Source of the DNA: JAJFTV01 sp036825755
GTDB lineage: Bacteria > Chloroflexota > Anaerolineae > Anaerolineales > Anaerolineaceae
Assembly (NCBI GenBank): GCA_036825755.1
Contig: DAISXR010000004.1
Coordinates: forward strand, 14,276 to 78,275
Direction: 5' to 3'
DNA: 64,000 nucleotides
Shown one piece after another: positions 34,243-43,186 of the stretch (positions are counted from its first letter, which is position 1; every line of letters begins with the position of its first letter). The notes under the pieces are model-generated. The model made no database searches. It saw only the letters and a program-made list of their open reading frames with translations, and was not told where the DNA came from. Position numbers and translations under genes: made by a program.

Positions 34243-36663
34243 TTGAAAGAAAATATTAAACGTGTGGCAGTCATAGGTGCCGGCACCATGGGGGCGGCTA
34301 TCGCCGCACACGTGGCAAACGCCGGTATCGACGTCTATTTGCTGGATGTTGCTCCAAAAGAACTGACACCAGATGAGGCAGCCAGGGGTCTACCACTGGA
34401 TCATCCTCTAGTACGCAATCGCATTGTCACCCAGGGTTGGGAACGTTGTTCAAAAGCCCGACCTGCTAATCTTTTCTGCCAGGATCTTGCCAGGCGGGTG
34501 ACTTTGGGAAACCTGGAAGATAACCTGACCTGGTTGTCTGAAGCCGACTGGATCGTGGAGGCTATTGTTGAGCGTCTGGATGTAAAACAGCAACTGATGG
34601 CGCAGATCGATCTCCTTCGGAAGCCGGGCAGTATCGTCAGCACCAATACATCCGGCATCCCGATTGGAGCCATTGCGGAAGGCCGCTCCGACGATTTCAA
34701 GTCCCATTTTCTTGGCACCCATGCATTTAATCCGCCGCGCTATATGAAACTCCTGGAACTCATCCCTCACGCCGGGACGGATCCCGCGGTTATCGACATG
34801 ATGAAGTATTTTGGCACCCGTACATTGGGTAAAGGCGTGGTGGTATGTAAGGATACGCCGAATTTCATCGCAAACCGGGTGCTGGGGTTGCTGGGTGTAT
34901 ACACGATGAGTTATGCACTCGATCATGGCTATTCAGTGGAAGAGGTGGATGCTCTCACCGGTCCAGCAGTGGGATATCCGAAAACAGCTACTTTCCGTCT
35001 GTACGACCTGGTGGGTATTGATGTGCTGGAGTTGGTCACGAAAAATTTATACGCAGCGATCCCCCACGATCCCTATCGTGAAGTACTTAATCACACGAAA
35101 AGCCTTGCTTTGATGGAGGCAACGATCGCTCGCAACTGGCTTGGCAATAAAACCCGCCAGGGATTTTATAAACAGGTGGAGACACCCGAAGGACGACAGT
35201 TTTGGGTTCTGGATGCGGAAACGATGGAGTACCGGGCGCCGGTTAAGGTAACCTTTGAGTCGATGGAAGAGGCAGGCGGATCCGAGCTGGGTAAACGTCT
35301 CCGGCAACTATGCGCCGGGAACGACCGCGCGGCGGAGTTTATTTGGGCAACACGCTCTTTCGGTTTGAACTATGCCGCGAGCATCATACCGGAGGTCGCC
35401 GATGACCTGATTTCCATCGACAATGCCTGCAAGTGGGGTTTTGGTCATCAGATGGGTCCATTCGAAACCTGGGATGCCTTGGGAGTTGCCGAATCTGTGG
35501 CGAGAATGGAAGCAGAAGGGAAAAGTGTGACACCCTGGGTGAAAGAGATGCTGGCCCACGGCTTTACGACCTTTTACACCCACCTCAATGGCCGGCTGCA
35601 CTGTTACAGCCCCATCAGTAAGCGTTACGAACCTGTCGGCGCCGATCCCTGGGCAATCGTGATCGAAGATCTCAAAAAAGAGGAAAAACGAGAGCTCAAA
35701 GCCAATGCCAGCGCCAGCCTGCTGGATATGGGCGACGGCGTCCTCTGTCTGGAGTTCCACTCGAAGGCAAATTCACTCAACAGCCAGATATTTGAGATGC
35801 TAAGCATCACTGCTGAAGAGATGGAGAAGGATTGGGTTGGTTTGATCATTGGCAACCAGGGGAAGAATTTTTGTGCCGGTGCTGACTTGACCTTGTTTCT
35901 CGACATTATCGAGCGCCAGGCCTGGGATGAGATGGAGTTCCTGATCCGCAGCATGCAGACAGTCCTGCTTGGTTTTCGTTACGGCTGCAAACCGGTTGTC
36001 AGCGCTCCGTTTGGAATGGTACTGGGGGGCGGAGCAGAGGTAATGATGGGCTCATCAGCCATCTGCGCTGCAAGCGAGGCATATATTGGTCAGGTAGAGG
36101 CCGGTGTAGGGGTCATTCCCGCTTTGGGCGGCTGTACCGAACTGGTTCGCCGTGTCATTGCTCCGGTTAAAAAAGGAAATCCAAATGCCGACTTGACCCC
36201 ATATTTGCAGAGAGTATTCGAAATGATCGCCATGGGTAAGGTGAGCAGTAACGCCATGGAAGCCATGCAATGGGGATTTCTTATGCCATCTGACCGGGTG
36301 GTGATGAATGCCGATCACCTGCTGTCTGATGCCAAACGAATGGTATTAGGGCTGGCGGCGAATGACTATCATCCACCATCTCGAAATAATGATGTCTGGG
36401 TGCTCGGAAATGCGGGGCTGGCAACCCTCAAACTGGTTATCTGGAGTTATAAAGCGGCCGGTTACCTTTCGGATCATGATGTGCTGGTATCTGAAAAAAT
36501 CGCCAATGTCGTCTCCGGTGGAGCGTTGACCCGACCACAATGGGTTAACCCTGAATACCTCCTTGATCTTGAGCGTGAAAATTTCCTTTCTGTGTTTTCT
36601 GAACCCAAAACGCTTGAACGGATCAAATACATGTATCAAATGAAAAAAGTTCTGAGAAACTGA
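34243..36663 (+). CDS. Fused 3-hydroxyacyl-CoA dehydrogenase / enoyl-CoA hydratase (FadN-like)
   Basis: 806 residues. The N-terminal dehydrogenase has the NAD loop VIGAGTMGAAIA (residues 10-21), GTHAFNPPRYM and two C-terminal domains. The C-terminal third is a crotonase domain (from about residue 490) with CAGADL, GGGAEV and GQVEAGVGVIPALGG, keeping both catalytic glutamates. The domain order is that of B. subtilis FadN, the reverse of E. coli FadB. It hydrates enoyl-CoA and oxidises 3-hydroxyacyl-CoA in beta-oxidation. It starts at TTG with AGGGAG upstream and is 8 bases from the previous gene. No acyl-CoA dehydrogenase or ligase is encoded nearby. Confidence 0.92.
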   Translation: MKENIKRVAVIGAGTMGAAIAAHVANAGIDVYLLDVAPKELTPDEAARGLPLDHPLVRNRIVTQGWERCSKARPANLFCQDLARRVTLGNLEDNLTWLSEADWIVEAIVERLDVKQQLMAQIDLLRKPGSIVSTNTSGIPIGAIAEGRSDDFKSHFLGTHAFNPPRYMKLLELIPHAGTDPAVIDMMKYFGTRTLGKGVVVCKDTPNFIANRVLGLLGVYTMSYALDHGYSVEEVDALTGPAVGYPKTATFRLYDLVGIDVLELVTKNLYAAIPHDPYREVLNHTKSLALMEATIARNWLGNKTRQGFYKQVETPEGRQFWVLDAETMEYRAPVKVTFESMEEAGGSELGKRLRQLCAGNDRAAEFIWATRSFGLNYAASIIPEVADDLISIDNACKWGFGHQMGPFETWDALGVAESVARMEAEGKSVTPWVKEMLAHGFTTFYTHLNGRLHCYSPISKRYEPVGADPWAIVIEDLKKEEKRELKANASASLLDMGDGVLCLEFHSKANSLNSQIFEMLSITAEEMEKDWVGLIIGNQGKNFCAGADLTLFLDIIERQAWDEMEFLIRSMQTVLLGFRYGCKPVVSAPFGMVLGGGAEVMMGSSAICAASEAYIGQVEAGVGVIPALGGCTELVRRVIAPVKKGNPNADLTPYLQRVFEMIAMGKVSSNAMEAMQWGFLMPSDRVVMNADHLLSDAKRMVLGLAANDYHPPSRNNDVWVLGNAGLATLKLVIWSYKAAGYLSDHDVLVSEKIANVVSGGALTRPQWVNPEYLLDLERENFLSVFSEPKTLERIKYMYQMKKVLRN

Positions 36664-36673
36664 GGATAAAGCC

Positions 36674-37852
36674 ATGAAAGAAGCAGTGATCGTTTCCGCA
36701 GTTCGTACGGCGGTCGGCAAAGCGCAGAAGGGTACTCTGGTAGATGTACGCCCGGATGAGATGGCTGCTGTTGTGCTGAAAGAAGTATTGCAGCGAGTTC
36801 CGGAGGTATCACCCGAAGAAATTGAAGATGTGATCCTGGGTTGTGCTATACCCGAAGGCGAGCAGGGTATGAACCTTGCTCGTATCGCTTCCCTGCGTAC
36901 AGGGCTTCCCTGCACAACCCCTGCACACACAGTGAACCGGTTTTGTTCCTCCGGTCTGCAAACAATTGCTCACGCCGCTCAGCAAATCATGGCCGGGATG
37001 GGTACTTGTGTCATCGCAGGCGGCGTCGAATCGATGAGCATGTTGCCGATGGCCAGCCTTAAAATCTCACCCAACCCATGGCTGATAGAACATCATCCCG
37101 AGGTCTACGCCGGTATGGGGCAAACTGCTGAAAATGTAGCCCAAAAGTATGGCATCACCCGCCAGGACCAGGATGCTTTTGCCTACAACAGTCATCGCAA
37201 AGCGATTGCTGCTCAAGATGCAGGTCGTTTTACAGGCGAGATCGCACCGATTCTGGTGGAGCAAACCATGCTGGAAAACGGTAAACCATCCAACAGAGTA
37301 ACGATTTTTAAGGAAGACGAAGGTCCACGGCGTGACACATCGCTTGAAGCGCTGGCAAAACTCAAACCTGCTTTCGCCCTGAACGGCACGGTTACGGCTG
37401 GTAACTCGTCTCAGACCTCCGATGGCGCGGCCGCTGTGCTACTCATGGAACGTAAACGAGCTGAAGCCCTGGGTATCAAACCGCTGGCCCGGTTTGTGGG
37501 CTATGCGGTAGCCGGCGTCCCGCCGGAGATCATGGGAATCGGCCCGGTAGCAGCCATCCCTAAAGCGCTCGCCCTGACAGGTCTCTCCATCAAAGATATT
37601 GATTTAATAGAACTGAACGAGGCGTTCGCTTCTCAATCGCTCGCAGTCATCCGCGAACTGGGATTGAACGAGGAGATTGTCAACGTCAACGGGGGGGCCA
37701 TTGCCCTGGGTCATCCTTTGGGTTGCACGGGGTCCAAGCTCACCACTCAGATCCTGTACGAAATGAGACGGCGCAACGTTCAGTATGGCATGGTGTCAAT
37801 GTGTATTGGTGGAGGGATGGGCGCCGCGGGTATTTTTGAGAATCTGAACTGA
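36674..37852 (+). CDS. Acetyl-CoA acyltransferase (thiolase)
   Basis: 392 residues. The acyl-enzyme cysteine is C91 (NRFCSSG), with H347 (GGAIALGHPLG) and C377 (CIGGGMG) completing the active site. The pattern is that of degradative FadA-type thiolase I, which cleaves 3-ketoacyl-CoA into acetyl-CoA and a shortened acyl-CoA. It lies 10 bases after the FadN-like gene, and the two would act in sequence. Confidence 0.93.
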   Translation: MKEAVIVSAVRTAVGKAQKGTLVDVRPDEMAAVVLKEVLQRVPEVSPEEIEDVILGCAIPEGEQGMNLARIASLRTGLPCTTPAHTVNRFCSSGLQTIAHAAQQIMAGMGTCVIAGGVESMSMLPMASLKISPNPWLIEHHPEVYAGMGQTAENVAQKYGITRQDQDAFAYNSHRKAIAAQDAGRFTGEIAPILVEQTMLENGKPSNRVTIFKEDEGPRRDTSLEALAKLKPAFALNGTVTAGNSSQTSDGAAAVLLMERKRAEALGIKPLARFVGYAVAGVPPEIMGIGPVAAIPKALALTGLSIKDIDLIELNEAFASQSLAVIRELGLNEEIVNVNGGAIALGHPLGCTGSKLTTQILYEMRRRNVQYGMVSMCIGGGMGAAGIFENLN

Positions 37853-37866
37853 ACCCGGGTGAAAAC

Positions 37867-38931
37867 ATGATTGATTTACGCAGCGATACGCTTACTCTCC
37901 CATCCCATGCCATGCGAAAAGCCATGTACACTGCAGAGCTGGGTGATGACGGTTATGGTGAAGACCCCACTGTTAATCAACTCGAGTCGACCGCGGCTGA
38001 AATCACCGGTAAAGAGGCTGGACTTTTCTTTATCAGCGGAACACAAGCCAATCTGGCGGCGTTGCTGGCTCACTGCCAGCGTGGAGATGAAATTATTGTT
38101 GGGGACCTTTCGCACATATTTGTTCTTGAGGCAGGCGGATCAGCTGCTTTAGGGGGTATCCATCCCTGCGCGGTTCACAATCAAAAGGATGGGACGCTGC
38201 GTGTCGAGGATATCGAAGAGGCCGTGCGACCCAATGATAGACATTTTGCAAAAACGCGTTTGATCTGTCTTGAAAACACTCATATGATGTGCGGCGGCAG
38301 TGTGCTCTCACCGGACTATACTAACCAGGTGGCAGACCTGGCCCGCCGCCATCACCTTACTCTTCATTTAGATGGTGCACGAATCTTTAACGCAGCCGTC
38401 GTGTTGAGGGTGGAAGTCAAAGAGCTGACCTGCGCCGTCGATTCGGTGATGTTCTCACTCACGAAGGGACTCGGTGCGCCAATGGGTGCCCTTTTATGCG
38501 GCAGCCGTAATCTAATCGATCAGGCGCGTCAATTGCGCCAGATGTTGGGGGGAGGGACGCACCAGTCGGGCATCGCGGCGGCTGCCGGCCTCAAAGGGTT
38601 GAGAGGTTATTCAGAACAACTCCGGCGTGATCATATCAACGCGAGGTACCTTGCCGAGATAATTGCCGGTATTTCTGATTTTGAACTGGATTTAGGAACA
38701 ATTCAAAGCAACATTGTGATGTGGAAGCTAAAACCGGGGCGGTACACTCCCGAGGAATTAGTATCCATTCTTGAAGCCAAAGGCGTCAAAATCATGCATC
38801 TTGGCGGACGGTTATTGCGGGCGGTAACCCATAATGGCATCGATACTGCAGCCATCAAGAAGGCAGCAGATATGATTTTGGAAACGTTACGCGATAAGCA
38901 ACCGTTCCCCGTTAAGGACCTATCATGCTGA
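37867..38931 (+). CDS. Low-specificity threonine aldolase-like PLP enzyme
   Basis: 354 residues. PLP lysine K200 (FSLTKGLGAP), catalytic H83 (LSHIF), and the opening MIDLRSDTLTLP are typical of L-threonine aldolases. They split beta-hydroxy-alpha-amino acids into glycine and an aldehyde. It overlaps the following permease gene by 7 bases, so the catabolic and transport genes share a transcript. Confidence 0.88.
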   Translation: MIDLRSDTLTLPSHAMRKAMYTAELGDDGYGEDPTVNQLESTAAEITGKEAGLFFISGTQANLAALLAHCQRGDEIIVGDLSHIFVLEAGGSAALGGIHPCAVHNQKDGTLRVEDIEEAVRPNDRHFAKTRLICLENTHMMCGGSVLSPDYTNQVADLARRHHLTLHLDGARIFNAAVVLRVEVKELTCAVDSVMFSLTKGLGAPMGALLCGSRNLIDQARQLRQMLGGGTHQSGIAAAAGLKGLRGYSEQLRRDHINARYLAEIIAGISDFELDLGTIQSNIVMWKLKPGRYTPEELVSILEAKGVKIMHLGGRLLRAVTHNGIDTAAIKKAADMILETLRDKQPFPVKDLSC

Positions 38932-39845
38932 TCTACACGTTGCGCAGACTGCTGATGCTTATCCCGGTACTGCTGGGTGTGACCCTGCTCACCTTTGCGA
39001 TTATCCAGGTAACACCCGGCGATCCGGTGAAAATGATGTTGGGAACACATGCAACTCCGGAACGGATTGCAGAATTCAGGGAAGAATTTGGTTTGAACGA
39101 TCCGCTCTTTGTGCAATATGGGCGTTACGTATGGAACGCAATCCATGGTGATCTGGGTAAATCGTTTCGTGGGCAGACACCGGTCATGCGTGAGATCCTG
39201 GTCCGCTTTCCCAGCACACTTGAGTTGACACTGGCATCGCTGGTATTAGCGATACCGGGTGGGATCATTTTTGGTATTATCGCCGCCGTTTCAAAGCAGA
39301 AATGGATCGACAATCTCAGCATGACGGTCGCACTGATAGGTCTCTCCATACCCAATTTCTGGCTGGGTATCATTTTGATCATCATTTTCGGTATCAACCT
39401 GGGATGGGTATCTGCCACAGGCGGGGAGGGGTTAGAGAATCTGATCCTCCCCGCTTTTACCCTGGCGTTGTCACCGGCTGCCGTGCTTGCGCGATTGACT
39501 CGCTCGAGCATCCTGGAGATCATCCGGGAGGATTATATCCGTACAGCCCGTTCCAAGGGATTAAGTTGGCGTGCGGTCACAGGGGTGCATATCTTACGAA
39601 ATGCCCTGATCCCGGTTGTGACTGTGATTGGTCTGGAGTTTGCGGCGCTCTTAGGAGGGACCGTCTTCATCGAAAATGTCTTTACTCGCCCGGGGATTGG
39701 GCGTTTTGCCGTAAACGCGATTTCCGCCCGCGATTACCCGCAGATCCAGGGAGTGGTTTTATTTGCTGCCGTGATCTACGTGATGGTCAATCTGGCGGTC
39801 GACCTGATTTACGGCCTACTGGATCCTCGTATTCGCTATGATTGA
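38925..39845 (+). CDS. Dipeptide-type ABC transporter permease (DppB-like)
   Basis: 306 residues with six predicted membrane segments. The N-terminus MLIYTLRRLLMLIPVLLGV, the ITPGDP-type TPGDPV, and the EAA loop TARSKGLSWRAVTGVHILRNALIP are standard for DppB/OppB. It pairs with the DppC-like protein downstream; together with the binding protein at 27399 and two ATPases they form a complete importer. Confidence 0.93.
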   Translation: MLIYTLRRLLMLIPVLLGVTLLTFAIIQVTPGDPVKMMLGTHATPERIAEFREEFGLNDPLFVQYGRYVWNAIHGDLGKSFRGQTPVMREILVRFPSTLELTLASLVLAIPGGIIFGIIAAVSKQKWIDNLSMTVALIGLSIPNFWLGIILIIIFGINLGWVSATGGEGLENLILPAFTLALSPAAVLARLTRSSILEIIREDYIRTARSKGLSWRAVTGVHILRNALIPVVTVIGLEFAALLGGTVFIENVFTRPGIGRFAVNAISARDYPQIQGVVLFAAVIYVMVNLAVDLIYGLLDPRIRYD

Positions 39846-40047
39846 GCAGGGCTTATAGATAATATTAAACCTATGGTTCAGGGAATACGAAGTCTCGTGA
39901 GACCTTTCGAGAAGAAATTTGATCCGAAACAAGATTTTGAGGATGGCTGTCAATCCTGATACTGGGATGACATCACAAGTGAATAAAAAAAATCCGTGCT
40001 GGCAATTATTTCTCAGACCGCGATTTAAAAATTGAAAGCAAGGTGAG
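39846..40047 (+). other. 202-base gap inside the transporter operon
   Basis: No gene is seen. The stretch holds GTCTCGTGAGAC, a near-palindrome with a 2-base centre (about 39890-39901), and A+T-rich sequence before the DppC start, with AAGGTGAG as ribosome-binding site. No convincing promoter or terminator was found. Confidence 0.4.
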
Positions 40048-40950
40048 ATGGAAACCGAATACACGTCAAAACAAGCGAACCGGCGAACCACCCTGCGGAC
40101 TACAAAAAGTGAAAACCTATGGCGTACTGCCTGGCGGACCCTGCGCAAAAATACAGGCGGGATGGTCGGGTTGACGGGTTTTGTTCTCTTGCTATTAGTG
40201 ATCTCTCTGGCTACCCTGATCGCTCCAGCAGACCCGACCGAGATGGATTTTGAAAGCCTGTTGGCTCCTCCCGGTCCAGAGCACCTTTTCGGCACCGATG
40301 ACCTTGGACGAGATATTCTCAGCAGGGTGTTGTGGGGTGGTCAGGAATCAATGCGAGTTTCGCTGCTTGCCCTGTTCGTCGCAGCGATCGGCGGGATTGT
40401 GCTGGGATTGATCTCCGGTTATTTTGGGGGTTGGGTTGACAGCCTGATTATGCGGGTGATGGATGTGCTGCTGGCCTTTCCAACAATTCTGCTGGTATTG
40501 AGCATCGTGGCGGCACTGGGTCCCAATTTGGGCACAGTGTTGATTGCGCTGGGGTTATCTGCCATTCCATCGGTATCTCGTTTTGTACGCGGTACCGTGC
40601 TGGCAACCAAAAACAGCGAATACGTCACCGCCGCCCGGGTACTCGGAGCCACCCATGGTTACATCATGTTCACCCAGATACTGCCCAACACCATGGCACC
40701 TCTGATCATTTACAGTACGCTGGGATTGGGCAACTGTATCATGGCGACTGCCGGATTGAGCTATATCGGATTAGGTGCTCAACCACCTTCACCTGAGTGG
40801 GGTGCTATGTTGAGTTACGGTCGTGACTACCTGCGGGAAGCCTGGTGGATGTCGGTCTATCCAGGTATGGCAATTTTCCTGGCAGTGCTGTTTATCAACC
40901 TGCTGGGTGATGGTCTGCGTGATGCGCTGGATCCCAAAATGCGTGTGTGA
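40048..40950 (+). CDS. Dipeptide-type ABC transporter permease (DppC-like)
   Basis: 300 residues. The family signature FGTDDLGRDILSRVLWGGQESM is present (given here in part), followed by five to six membrane segments and the EAA loop TAARVLGATHGYIMFTQILP. A hydrophilic N-terminal tail of about 35 residues precedes the first membrane segment, as usual in DppC. It precedes the ATPase genes by one base. Confidence 0.93.
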   Translation: METEYTSKQANRRTTLRTTKSENLWRTAWRTLRKNTGGMVGLTGFVLLLLVISLATLIAPADPTEMDFESLLAPPGPEHLFGTDDLGRDILSRVLWGGQESMRVSLLALFVAAIGGIVLGLISGYFGGWVDSLIMRVMDVLLAFPTILLVLSIVAALGPNLGTVLIALGLSAIPSVSRFVRGTVLATKNSEYVTAARVLGATHGYIMFTQILPNTMAPLIIYSTLGLGNCIMATAGLSYIGLGAQPPSPEWGAMLSYGRDYLREAWWMSVYPGMAIFLAVLFINLLGDGLRDALDPKMRV

Positions 40951-40951
40951 G

Positions 40952-41956
40952 ATGAACATGACCAATCTATTAGAAGTACATAACCTGACCACCCAATTTG
41001 CCACTCATGAAGGTGTGGTTTGTGCAGTCAATGGTATTTCCTTTTCCGTTCAAGCCGGAGAGGTGGTGGGGGTGGTGGGGGAGAGCGGCTGCGGCAAGAG
41101 CGTCAGCATGCTTTCATTACTGGGTCTAATCCCCCAACCACCTGGACGGGTAGTGGCGGGGGAGGCAATATTTGCAGGAAGGGATTTGCTTCAGCTTTCT
41201 GAAAGCGAATTGGAAAAGGTGCGTGGGGCTGAGATCGCCATGATCTTCCAGGATCCTATGTCATCACTCAATCCAACTCTGACGATCGGGTATCAAATTA
41301 GCGAAGCACTCAAACTTCACCAGGGAATGGATAACCGTCAGGCGACAAAGCGGGCGTCCGAATTGCTTTCTCTGGTGGGTCTCCCTCGGCCAAACGAGAG
41401 TTTACATTGTTACCCGCATCAATTCTCCGGGGGGATGCGCCAACGAGCCATGATCGCCATGGCGCTGTCGTGTACACCGCGGTTGTTGATTGCTGATGAA
41501 CCGACCACGGCTTTGGATGTGACCGTGCAGGCCCAGATTGTGGAACTGGTCAAGCGTCTGCAGAAAGATTTCGAGATGACGGTCATCTGGATCAGTCACG
41601 ATCTGGGAGTGGTAGCCAGGTTGGTGGAGCGGGTAATGGTAATGTACGCCGGTTATGTGATTGAGGATGCATTGGTGGACGATCTGTATACTGCTCCGCG
41701 CCACCCCTATACACTGGGTTTGCTGGGTTCCCTTCCGAAGCGGAATCAAAAAGCGGGATCAGCATTGTTTTCCATCCCTGGCCAACCGCCAAACCTGATC
41801 GGATTGCGGACAGGATGCCCGTTTGCGCCGCGCTGCGGCTATGCCAGCGCACGTTGCTGCCAGGAAAATGCCTGTCTGCAGACTATTGCTCCGGAGCACC
41901 GGGTGGCTTGCTGGGAAGTAGAAAAAACGGAAGGAGCCTGGGGTGGTTTCAGATAA
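40952..41956 (+). CDS. Dipeptide-type ABC transporter ATPase (DppD-like)
   Basis: About 334 residues from ATG 40952 (MNMTNLLEV); the frame is open further upstream but that part overlaps the permease gene. Walker A GESGCGKSV, signature FSGGMRQRA, Walker B LIADEPTTALD and switch histidine ISHDLG are present. The C-terminal cysteine cluster GCPFAPRCGYASARC, which in the DppD/OppD family can hold a [4Fe-4S] cluster, is intact here, unlike in the OppD of the minus-strand operon. Confidence 0.92.
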   Translation: MNMTNLLEVHNLTTQFATHEGVVCAVNGISFSVQAGEVVGVVGESGCGKSVSMLSLLGLIPQPPGRVVAGEAIFAGRDLLQLSESELEKVRGAEIAMIFQDPMSSLNPTLTIGYQISEALKLHQGMDNRQATKRASELLSLVGLPRPNESLHCYPHQFSGGMRQRAMIAMALSCTPRLLIADEPTTALDVTVQAQIVELVKRLQKDFEMTVIWISHDLGVVARLVERVMVMYAGYVIEDALVDDLYTAPRHPYTLGLLGSLPKRNQKAGSALFSIPGQPPNLIGLRTGCPFAPRCGYASARCCQENACLQTIAPEHRVACWEVEKTEGAWGGFR

Positions 41957-42932
41957 ACAAGTGTTGTTGCAGGTTTGTGGATTGAAGAAATACTTTCCTG
42001 TTACCTCCGGTGTGCTGCGCCGGAAAGTGGCAGATATCAAAGCGGTGGATGGGGTGACCTTCGACGTTTTGAGAGGCGAAACTCTGGGGTTGGTTGGCGA
42101 AAGCGGTTGTGGCAAGACCACAGTAGGACGTACCATCCTGCAACTGTACCCTGCCACCGCCGGATCGGTGCGGTTGGACGGTGTCGAGCTGGGTGCTCTG
42201 GGGAGCCGTGAACTGCGGCACATGCGCAGCCGCATGCAGATGATCTTCCAGGATCCTTATGCTTCACTCAACCCCCGTATGACTGTGGGGAGCATCGTGG
42301 CAGCGCCATTCAAAATCAACCACATCGGAAATGATAAGGAGATCCAGGAACGGGTGGAGGAATTATTCCTGTTGGTTGGGATGGATCCGAGCTTTGTCAA
42401 CCGTTACCCGCATGAATTCTCGGGTGGCCAGCGTCAGCGGGTGGGAATCGCCCGGGCATTGGCTCTCAATCCCGAGTTGATCATTTGCGATGAGCCAATT
42501 GCCGCCCTAGACGTATCCATTCAATCCCAGGTGATCAATCTGTTGGGTGAGCTGCAAAGCAGATTCTACTTGAGTTATCTGTTCATCGCCCACGATTTGC
42601 GCATGGTCCGGCACATCAGTGAACGGGTAGCGGCAATGTACCTGGGTAAGATTGTTGAGCTGACAGACCGTGATTCTCTATATACCAATCCGTTACATCC
42701 CTACACACAGGCATTGCTGTCGGCAGTACCCAGCCCTGAACCCAGTTATGAGCGGCAGCGCAAATTAATCCTTCTGGAGGGGGACTTACCCAATCCCGCC
42801 AACCCGCCTACAGGCTGCAATTTCAATACACGTTGCCCTCTTGCGATTGAGATTTGTCAAACAATGGAGCCGATTTATCAGGAAGTGGAGACGGGGCATT
42901 GGGTAGCCTGTCATCGGGTAGAAATGGGTTGA
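41943..42932 (+). CDS. Dipeptide-type ABC transporter ATPase (DppF-like)
   Basis: 329 residues. Walker A GESGCGKTT, signature FSGGQRQRV, Walker B LIICDEPIAALD, switch histidine IAHDLR, and the C-terminal cysteines CNFNTRCPLAIEIC. GTG start with AAGGAG about 7 bases upstream; it overlaps the DppD-like gene by 14 bases. It is the last gene of the plus-strand catabolic and transport run before the scaffold gap. Confidence 0.92.
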   Translation: MVSDKQVLLQVCGLKKYFPVTSGVLRRKVADIKAVDGVTFDVLRGETLGLVGESGCGKTTVGRTILQLYPATAGSVRLDGVELGALGSRELRHMRSRMQMIFQDPYASLNPRMTVGSIVAAPFKINHIGNDKEIQERVEELFLLVGMDPSFVNRYPHEFSGGQRQRVGIARALALNPELIICDEPIAALDVSIQSQVINLLGELQSRFYLSYLFIAHDLRMVRHISERVAAMYLGKIVELTDRDSLYTNPLHPYTQALLSAVPSPEPSYERQRKLILLEGDLPNPANPPTGCNFNTRCPLAIEICQTMEPIYQEVETGHWVACHRVEMG

Positions 42933-43069
42933 TCAATTGTAGCTGAATGCTTTTATGTAATCACTTGACAGATCGTTTACCCAAACCAAGGGATAATAAT
43001 TTGAGTAATTGCGTGTAGCTAATATCTATTGTAAAAATAACCAGGTTCTTCTATCGATGTTTGTCAGGT

Positions 43070-43169
43070 NNNNNNNNNNNNNNNNNNNNNNNNNNNNNNN
43101 NNNNNNNNNNNNNNNNNNNNNNNNNNNNNNNNNNNNNNNNNNNNNNNNNNNNNNNNNNNNNNNNNNNNN
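43070..43169. other. Scaffold gap (100 N)
   Basis: Exactly 100 N, the conventional placeholder for a gap of unknown length. The two sides are convergent: the plus-strand transporter operon ends at 42932 and the minus-strand CPBP gene ends at 43187. Genes could be missing here. Confidence 0.98.
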
Positions 43170-43186
43170 GCTCCTGGTGCAGAGAA

